From Corticium candelabrum (lineage: Eukaryota; Porifera; Homoscleromorpha; Homosclerophorida; Plakinidae), in NCBI RefSeq assembly GCF_963422355.1, contig NC_085099.1, positions 6,583,125-6,647,124 on the forward strand: a stretch of DNA of 64,000 nt, written 5' to 3'. The notes below the pieces were generated by a model that searched no databases, was not told the origin of the DNA, and was given only the letters and a program-made list of their open reading frames with translations. Positions 58,276 through 64,000 of the stretch are shown here, piece by piece. Made by a program: the position numbers and the translations under genes. The stretch's first letter is position 1, and each line of letters opens with the position of its first letter.

Positions 58276-59935
58276 ACTAGAGTCTAATATCAATTATCGG
58301 ACACGCCCCAATATATAGATAGATAGATAGATAGATGTTTTCTTTATCCAGGGAAAACCTTCAGTATAGCCCTGATCTTCCAGGTACCCTGCATTAAATT
58401 TGTTACGAAAACTAAACTATAAAAAACACTACGAAGTCTCTGTCTAGACAGACGAAAAAAGTCTCCTGTCATTGATCTTAATGATGCTGGGAGAGAATTC
58501 CATAGCTGTTGGGATCTATGACTAGGAGATCGTTTCAGAGCTTCTGTTCGAGGTCTGCTGACAAAAAATCTCATATTAGCTAAACAACCTTGTCGGACAA
58601 TATCGGACACTGGTACGAAAACCAGACGAAGATTTCTTGTATCTAAGGCATGAATGTAGAGATTAGTCACACGGTAACACGATGTGCTAGATTCAGCTTG
58701 ATCACTTGGCGTATTGCTGTTCACGGTGACAAAATAGAACTTCCGCTGCTTTCCCTGTATATCGGACACGCCCATCAAATATCGGACAGCTGCCGGTTTT
58801 TGCTTTCGACCGTACCACAGTTCACTGTCTGCACCTTGAAATAATAGGTACATGTCTCTTCTACTCGCAGTGATAACAACAGATCGGCAGCTTTTCACGT
58901 CAATGCTCTTCAGGAAGCTGGAGAAGAGGGGCGGGTCTTGTTCTCTAATAGCGGACACCCGAGTTTGCTTGATGTAAGTGCAATATAAGCGAGAACCGTG
59001 AAGAATTGTGTTAGTGTTGACTGCAGACGTCTACTAAATGCCCACCGAGCACGGAAAGTCTTTGACTCGTCTCCGTATCAAACAAAGAAGTATTTAGAGA
59101 GAAAAGTAGATCTTGAAATGACTCCTATGATGCATGTATGGTCAATATAGACGCGGAATAGACAACTACGATCGCAAAAAGCCGTGTGTTCTAGATGTCA
59201 AGGCGACGTGTGTATGACGGTACGGTAAGGCGACGTGTGTATGACGGTACGGTAGGGTCTGGCTGCGCGAGGCTATCTACCGCCGACGTCCTCTAGATTC
59301 ATTTGTTCGCGAACGATGGCGATGTTCAGGACGTGCTAGATGAGGGAGGGCTATAATGTTCTCAGTTTATCACCTGTAGATTCATTCATTTGTTTGTGGA
59401 CGGCCACATCTAGCTAATTCTTTCGATACAGAGACGAGTCAAAGGCTCTTGATTCTCGTTGTGCATTTACAAAACGTCTGCAGTCAGTATTAACACAATT
59501 CATCGCGGTTCTCGCCTATTTGCACTCGCATCAAGCAAACTCGGGTGTCCGCTATTAGAGAACAAGACCCGCCCCTCTTCTTCAGCTTCCTGAGGAGCAA
59601 CGTGCAAAGCTGCCGATCTGTTATTATCACTGCGAGTAGAAGAGACATGTACCTATTATTTCAAGGTGCAGACAGTGAACTGTAGTACCGTCAAAAGCAA
59701 AAACCGGCGGCTGTCCGATATTTGATGGGCGTGTCCGATATACGGGAAAAGCAGCGGAAGTTCTATTTTGTCACCGTGAACAGCAATGCGCCAAGTGATC
59801 AAGCTGGATCTAGCACATCATGTTACCGTGTGACTACTCTCTACATTCATGCCTTAGATACAAGAAATCTTCGTCTAGTTTCCATATGCCAGTGTCCGAT
59901 GTTGGGAAGTGTCCGATAATTGATATTAGGCTCTA
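58276..59935. mobile_element. 1.66-kb fold-back element interrupted by a LINE 3' end
   Basis: Outer ends AGAGTCTAATATCAATTATC (58276) and the inverse of AGAGCCTAATATCAATTATC (59910-59935) are followed by GGACAC. Arms of about 510 bp (58586-59095 and 59420-59935) share TATCGGACA, GTGATCAAGCTGGATCTAGC-type blocks, GCGGACACCCGAGTTTGCTT and GACTCGTCTC.GTATC. Between the left terminus and the left arm lies the LINE fragment 58312-58590. Long frames in the two arms mirror each other. Confidence 0.8.
58312..58590 (-). pseudogene. LINE 3' end with (GATA)n tail
   Basis: Read on the minus strand it encodes MRFFVSRPRTEALKRSPSHR, then SQQLWNSLPASLRSMTGDFF and RLSRQRLRSVF, followed by a stop and a (TATC)n/(GATA)n tract at 58314-58335. 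RLWNSLP.SLR....F...L is the common C-terminus of L2/CR1/RTE-type LINE polyproteins, and short tandem-repeat 3' ends are typical of such families. It is 5'-truncated and lies inside the fold-back. Confidence 0.7.
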
Positions 59936-60129
59936 CTACATGAACACAACAAGGTAACATACAAGCATACCAACAAAGACTACACAAACAAGCCAAGAAC
60001 AGAACACAAATAAAATAAAAATCAACACAGAAACTTCAATTCGTTAAACTAGATACAGCAAACAGACTTCCAACAGGATACCTCGATGTATCACACAGTC
60101 TGCCCTAAATCGTCTCTAGATGTCCTACG

Positions 60130-60430
60130 TGCGAGCCCTCTAACAAAAGGATTTGACGATTCCAAAGCCCTTTTCATACGAGACCTGGGACCGGTACCTT
60201 ACCTCTTGACTTTCACTGATGCTAGCTCCCAGCCGATCTCTACCGAATCTTTTTGTCTCAGTCCAATACCTCTCTCCTGATACATAGACATTTTCTCTGT
60301 ATTCTGTAAGTGGCTTCCATATGATAAAATTGGGAAAAGTTGTATGTCCACCAGTTTCTTCCACACATTGTCAAAACATGTTCCGTCCATGAGAGCAACT
60401 AATGAGTTGACAGCCCCCAAAAATTCCGTT
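60130..60430 (-). pseudogene. LINE reverse transcriptase C-terminal fragment
   Basis: The minus frame reads GAVNSLVALMDGTCFDNVWK, then KLVDIQLFPILSYGSHL, followed by a frame change into RFGRDRLGASISESQ. ...VW.KL.D.Q.FPILSYG.HLW is a standard motif after the polymerase domain in LINE ORF2. It is broken. It could belong to the same family as 58312-58590. Confidence 0.6.
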
Positions 60431-60479
60431 TTCTACTCTCCACAGCCGCGACATCAGAGTAAAACAGCTAGGAATTGCA

Positions 60480-60805
60480 TTGGTTACACCACCCGCGTAG
60501 CGTGGTCCTCAATTTTGGGAGGCTAAAAATTAGGCTACAAACCACGCCTATTTTTCTTCCAAAGGCGTGCTCACAGTTGTAGGTAGAGTATCGATTTCAA
60601 TTTACAAATAGACTGCCGGACTGAGTGCCGTCAGTGTGCGCAAACACCGTTATAGTCCGTGCCAAAAGGCTTCATGGCTAGCTGCGATCGTCAAACTAGT
60701 AGTAGACGACACCTCGATGACACTAGAATTTCTAGTACCAATTCAGTGCAAACCGGCGTTGACCAATTCTAAAGCATTCGCTGAGCAATACAGGTCTAGC
60801 TAGAT
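60480..60805. repeat. Dispersed repeat, copy B (inverse of 9785-10140)
   Basis: Inverse copy of the 9.8-10.1 kb repeat with the same order of blocks, starting from ACCACCCGCGTAGCGTGGTC and running to AGGTCTAGCTAG. It is non-coding. Confidence 0.75.
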
Positions 60806-61626
60806 AGAGCTGTAGAATAACCTGAGCACAAAGTGGAGAAAGTACGGAGTGCAAGCATATCGTTAGCTAGGTAGCGGAGCCGCAGGAGATTCCCTTCTCC
60901 AGTCAATCGGGTTGTGGACCTTAATTAATAAACTCACTTAAAAATTGTTGATGGATAGGCTTCTGCCTATTTGACGCGGTCTGTTTTACTCTGCCATTGC
61001 CGGATAGCGTAGCAAAAGTCTTGCAAGTGATCACTTCAAGTGTCAACGACTCCTCGACACCGTTTATATCATACCGAAATGATGATGTGTATTAAACTCT
61101 ACGATCAATTAAGCGGACTGTTTAGTAGCATACTTCTAGAGTTCTGCTTGAACCGGAGTGCCACACCCAAAATGTTTGGACGCTACGCCGATGGTTACAC
61201 CGTCGCTTCCACAGCTAGGAGCCTTCTAGAAACCACGATAAAATTTTTGCAAAAAATTACGAATTTACGCTATTTTGTTTAATTAATTAATTAAGTGCGC
61301 TACACTATACTTGTAAAATCTACCTAACTAAATCGTACAAAGAGACTGTTTTACGTGACAATGACTGTAACTTCTGTTTTCTGGTGAATGCATGGGTCAG
61401 GACTCTGCTGGGTTCGGTTTGGAAATGAGCTAGGCCATAACACTTTACATCAATAAGGGAAGGCTTAGACTGCTTTGGTCTTGTGCTGAAATGAATTAAC
61501 CCAAACACTCTAATAGTGAACATACCAAAGTAGTATATGAGACACCACAGTATTTTTTGTCAATGACAATCAGACAAAACGTTGCAGATGCCTCAATGGA
61601 ATTGTTCCTACCTGTAACGGCAGACA
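60806..61626. other. Intergenic, no gene recognised
   Basis: Presumed 3' flank of the gene at 61627-62255. The 80-codon frame at 61040-61282 has no motif. Confidence 0.4.
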
Positions 61627-62255
61627 CTAATATGGCGAGTCCTCTACACTAGTACTGCTAATGCTATCACTGTCAGGGTCTGTCACTCCGTGAGAGCCAC
61701 TACCTAATGTTGCAGGAGTAACAGATCTCATTCTATTTATTCCTCCTGCCGATGTTCCTGAAGGTAATGGCGAAGTACGGACATGAGACAAAGTCTTTGA
61801 CCTCTGACCAACAGCTTTTGTTGCTCTGATAACAGACCGAATGCATGTCTCCAAGTCATTAGTGTCACCATCTTTGGAAGTTGCTGTTGATGATGTGGGA
61901 TGTCTTGATTTGCACATGTCCAACAACTGAACAGATGCCGCTGCTATTGTTTTAGTAGACAGCAAAATTTGATCAATTCTGTTCTCATTACATGACTTGA
62001 TTATCCCATGCATGGCATCAGCAATGTCACTGACCTCTCCAACAATACCTCGAATATGTCTATAGTTTCGATATGAAGGGCCAGTATACTCATCATCAAC
62101 AGAAAACAAACATTCTTTCTGTACAGACACAGAGTATGAACAAATTCAAAGAATAACTGTTGATTGGCACTGACCTGAAAATGATTGGCATTATCTGTTA
62201 ACACTGTTACAGTCTGCAGTAGAGTTGTTACACTCTGAAGTAGATCTTGAGACAT
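61627..62255 (-). CDS. Unrecognised helical protein, last two exons (5' part not found)
   Basis: Exons 62255-62175 (27 codons) and 62118-61627 (163 codons plus stop) join in phase 0 with donor GTCAGT and acceptor CTGTACAG. The first begins MSQDLLQSVTTLLQTVTVLT directly after an acceptor (TTTATTAAACAG), so it is probably internal. The protein is amphipathic helix at first (HIRGIVGEVSDIADAMHGII, then IAAASVQLLDMC, and IRSVIRATKAVGQ). It ends in a Ser/Thr/Gly-rich tail (DSDSISSTSVEDSPY). The Ala-rich helices recall FAT, GIT or talin-type bundles of adhesion proteins, but no motif proves it. Upstream exons may lie beyond 62.3 kb or outside the window. Confidence 0.7.
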
Positions 62256-63745
62256 CTGTTTAATAAAAGACCACAGTCAACGTCTGCAAATGAATCAAAA
62301 TTGCACTAGTATATCTATGCACAATGGTTTTGACAATACTGCAAGACTCCTAATGACCAAGACAGTCAACACTCCTAATGATGACATATTCTTCAAAAGA
62401 ATAGGAGACTACTGTACTATTCAACTTCTTAGCATATCCATGTGCCATTCTATCACAAACAGAAGTACCGTCTCCATTTTTGCCCTTACACGAGAGACAA
62501 GTGCTACTACCAACGAAAACAAGATGACCACATCTGCCATCTAAACTTTAAGCGTCATTCAAAATTATCAACAACTTCACAAGCGTACAAAGAGTACGCT
62601 AGGAGGAGAGGGGCTATAGCCTCTGTACGGTTTATAAAATGTTGATCAGTAGTAAATGGCTCGATCGTACTAATTTCTATATTTTCCATGGCTGGAATTG
62701 CATCATGCATTGTTCCCATGCTAGTCACCCATATGTACGGAATTTGCAAACATGTACAACCACGGCAGCCTATTTCACTTTTGTTCTAAAACAACAGCAG
62801 TCCATAGAGGACCCAGCTGTCTCTACCACAACTTTCTCAAAGTTTTCGTTTTTGACCACTTGAATGACCGGAAACCTCGAGTTGACATCACTTGAGTGGG
62901 TCAACTGAAATGGAGGAAGAAACTGTATCAATGCAGAAGCATTGAAGACTACCCGTCAACACTCTAGTATATGAAACCCTGGTCAAGCTACACCAACAAT
63001 ATTACGTCCACTTTAGGGAAGGGGAGGAAGGCTTCAGAAAGCGTGCACTTTGTATGTTCATAAAATTGTCAATAATTTGAATGACCCATTGGTCAGTGTC
63101 AAACGACAACAAAACCAAATGTACACCAAGAAACACACAGTGCCAATATCATTTCAAAGATGTGCTTAGGAACTGAACTTTTCAGCACTATATTGTGGCA
63201 TAATTCTACCTCATACCTCATACTGCATCACATCTCCAACAGAATTGCTCAACCTACGGTACAATTGGCATTCATTTGTTTGTTAGCCACTGTGGTGGAA
63301 TACAAATAGAAGCTGTACAAACTGTCAAGTACAATTAACCCACACAGCACATCAGCTCTTCATCCAATTTGGTGTTCCTAATTAAATAAATAGAAACACG
63401 AGTAACCTGGATAGATTTCAATCAAGAAGTTCGGAACAGGCTGTACTTTATTCACAAGGCTGTTTCTAACTCACTTGAGAAAGAAACATTATAGAAAGAC
63501 TACTAAGTGTCTAACAACCTAAACGTGTTGCTTGATGATAAATAATTATTGTCTTTTGTAAAATCGTGACAGATCCCAGGCTATGCCAATTATAAGTTAC
63601 TAGCTCACCAACCTGTTCTTCGCACATTAGATTGGATTATTAGTAATAAGTTATGTATAATGTATGTACTGTGACCAATCTATTTGATCGTTGGGACAAA
63701 ATCTAATCATGTTATAGCAAACAAATAAGGTACTGAGTTTACTAC
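62256..63745. other. Presumed upstream intron, no exon recognised
   Basis: AT-rich sequence with only short frames. No inverted-repeat element resolved. Confidence 0.4.
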
Positions 63746-63806
63746 TGTACATATCCACACAGTACTTCACTGCACACAGACACAGACACAGACACAGACA
63801 CAGACA

Positions 63807-63900
<94 letters not shown>
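63746..63900. repeat. (CA)n microsatellite with conserved left flank
   Basis: The flank ACATATCCACACAGTACTTC then ACTGCACACAGACACAGACA leads into a CA array of about 90 bp (63807-63898). The flank is the same as at 35095-35130. Confidence 0.92.
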
Positions 63901-63902
<2 letters not shown>

Positions 63903-64000
63903 TCACCACCCATAGTTTGCCTCAACTAAGTAAACTATTCTCGGAAAGCCCTTAGACTCTAGGTAATCTTGATAACACCTCCCAACCATAATTTAAGTAA

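Noticed and set aside
58344..58958. Minus-strand 204-codon frame as a gene
   Set aside because: It is a fusion of an inverted-repeat arm and a LINE C-terminus, and the mirrored arm at 59.5-59.9 kb gives a similar frame.

Overview
This window is nuclear DNA from an animal, not bacterial or viral. Coding sequence is cut into short exons (23-325 bp) with GT..AG introns, and most of the rest is transposon debris and long GT/CA microsatellites. The genes recognised are typically metazoan: aminoacylase-1, a CCDC62-type coiled-coil protein, a death-domain protein and ribosomal protein L28. Divergence from vertebrate homologues (judged from memory) and the mix of short introns with death-domain genes would suit an early-branching animal such as a sponge. 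That placement is a guess; only 'metazoan' is well supported.

Layout. 1-4560 is repeats and unassigned sequence. 4562-24543 (+) is an aminoacylase-1 gene, open at its 5' end. Its first visible intron is 13.2 kb long and holds two blocks of a dead LINE, a gag-like remnant and several inverted-repeat elements; the other 14 exons lie within 6.7 kb. 24891-25912 (-) is a two-exon gene for an unrecognised multi-pass membrane protein, convergent with aminoacylase-1. Its start codon is 119 bp from the start of a CCDC62-like gene (26032-41783, +, 20 exons), so the gap 25913-26031 is probably a bidirectional promoter. 41784-45130 is a fold-back element, alternating purine-pyrimidine satellites and a retroelement fragment.

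45131-56129 (-) is a death-domain gene assembled here from five exons whose intron phases all agree (260 codons plus stop); its N-terminal domain is not recognised. 57555-58189 (-) is a complete four-exon RPL28 gene with a poly(A) signal. 58276-59935 is a fold-back element with a LINE 3' end inside one arm. 61627-62255 (-) holds the last two exons of an unrecognised helical protein that continues upstream. The window ends in a CA array with a left flank shared by the CA array at 35.1 kb.

The genes do not form a pathway. The most notable non-genic signal is a set of inverted-repeat elements inserted at TTAA, one nested in another repeat and two sharing a single TTAA. The most notable genic signal is the death-domain protein with an unassigned N-terminal domain. 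No new defence-like or enzymatic system was found. Homology calls rest on recalled family sequences and motif reading; no search was run.
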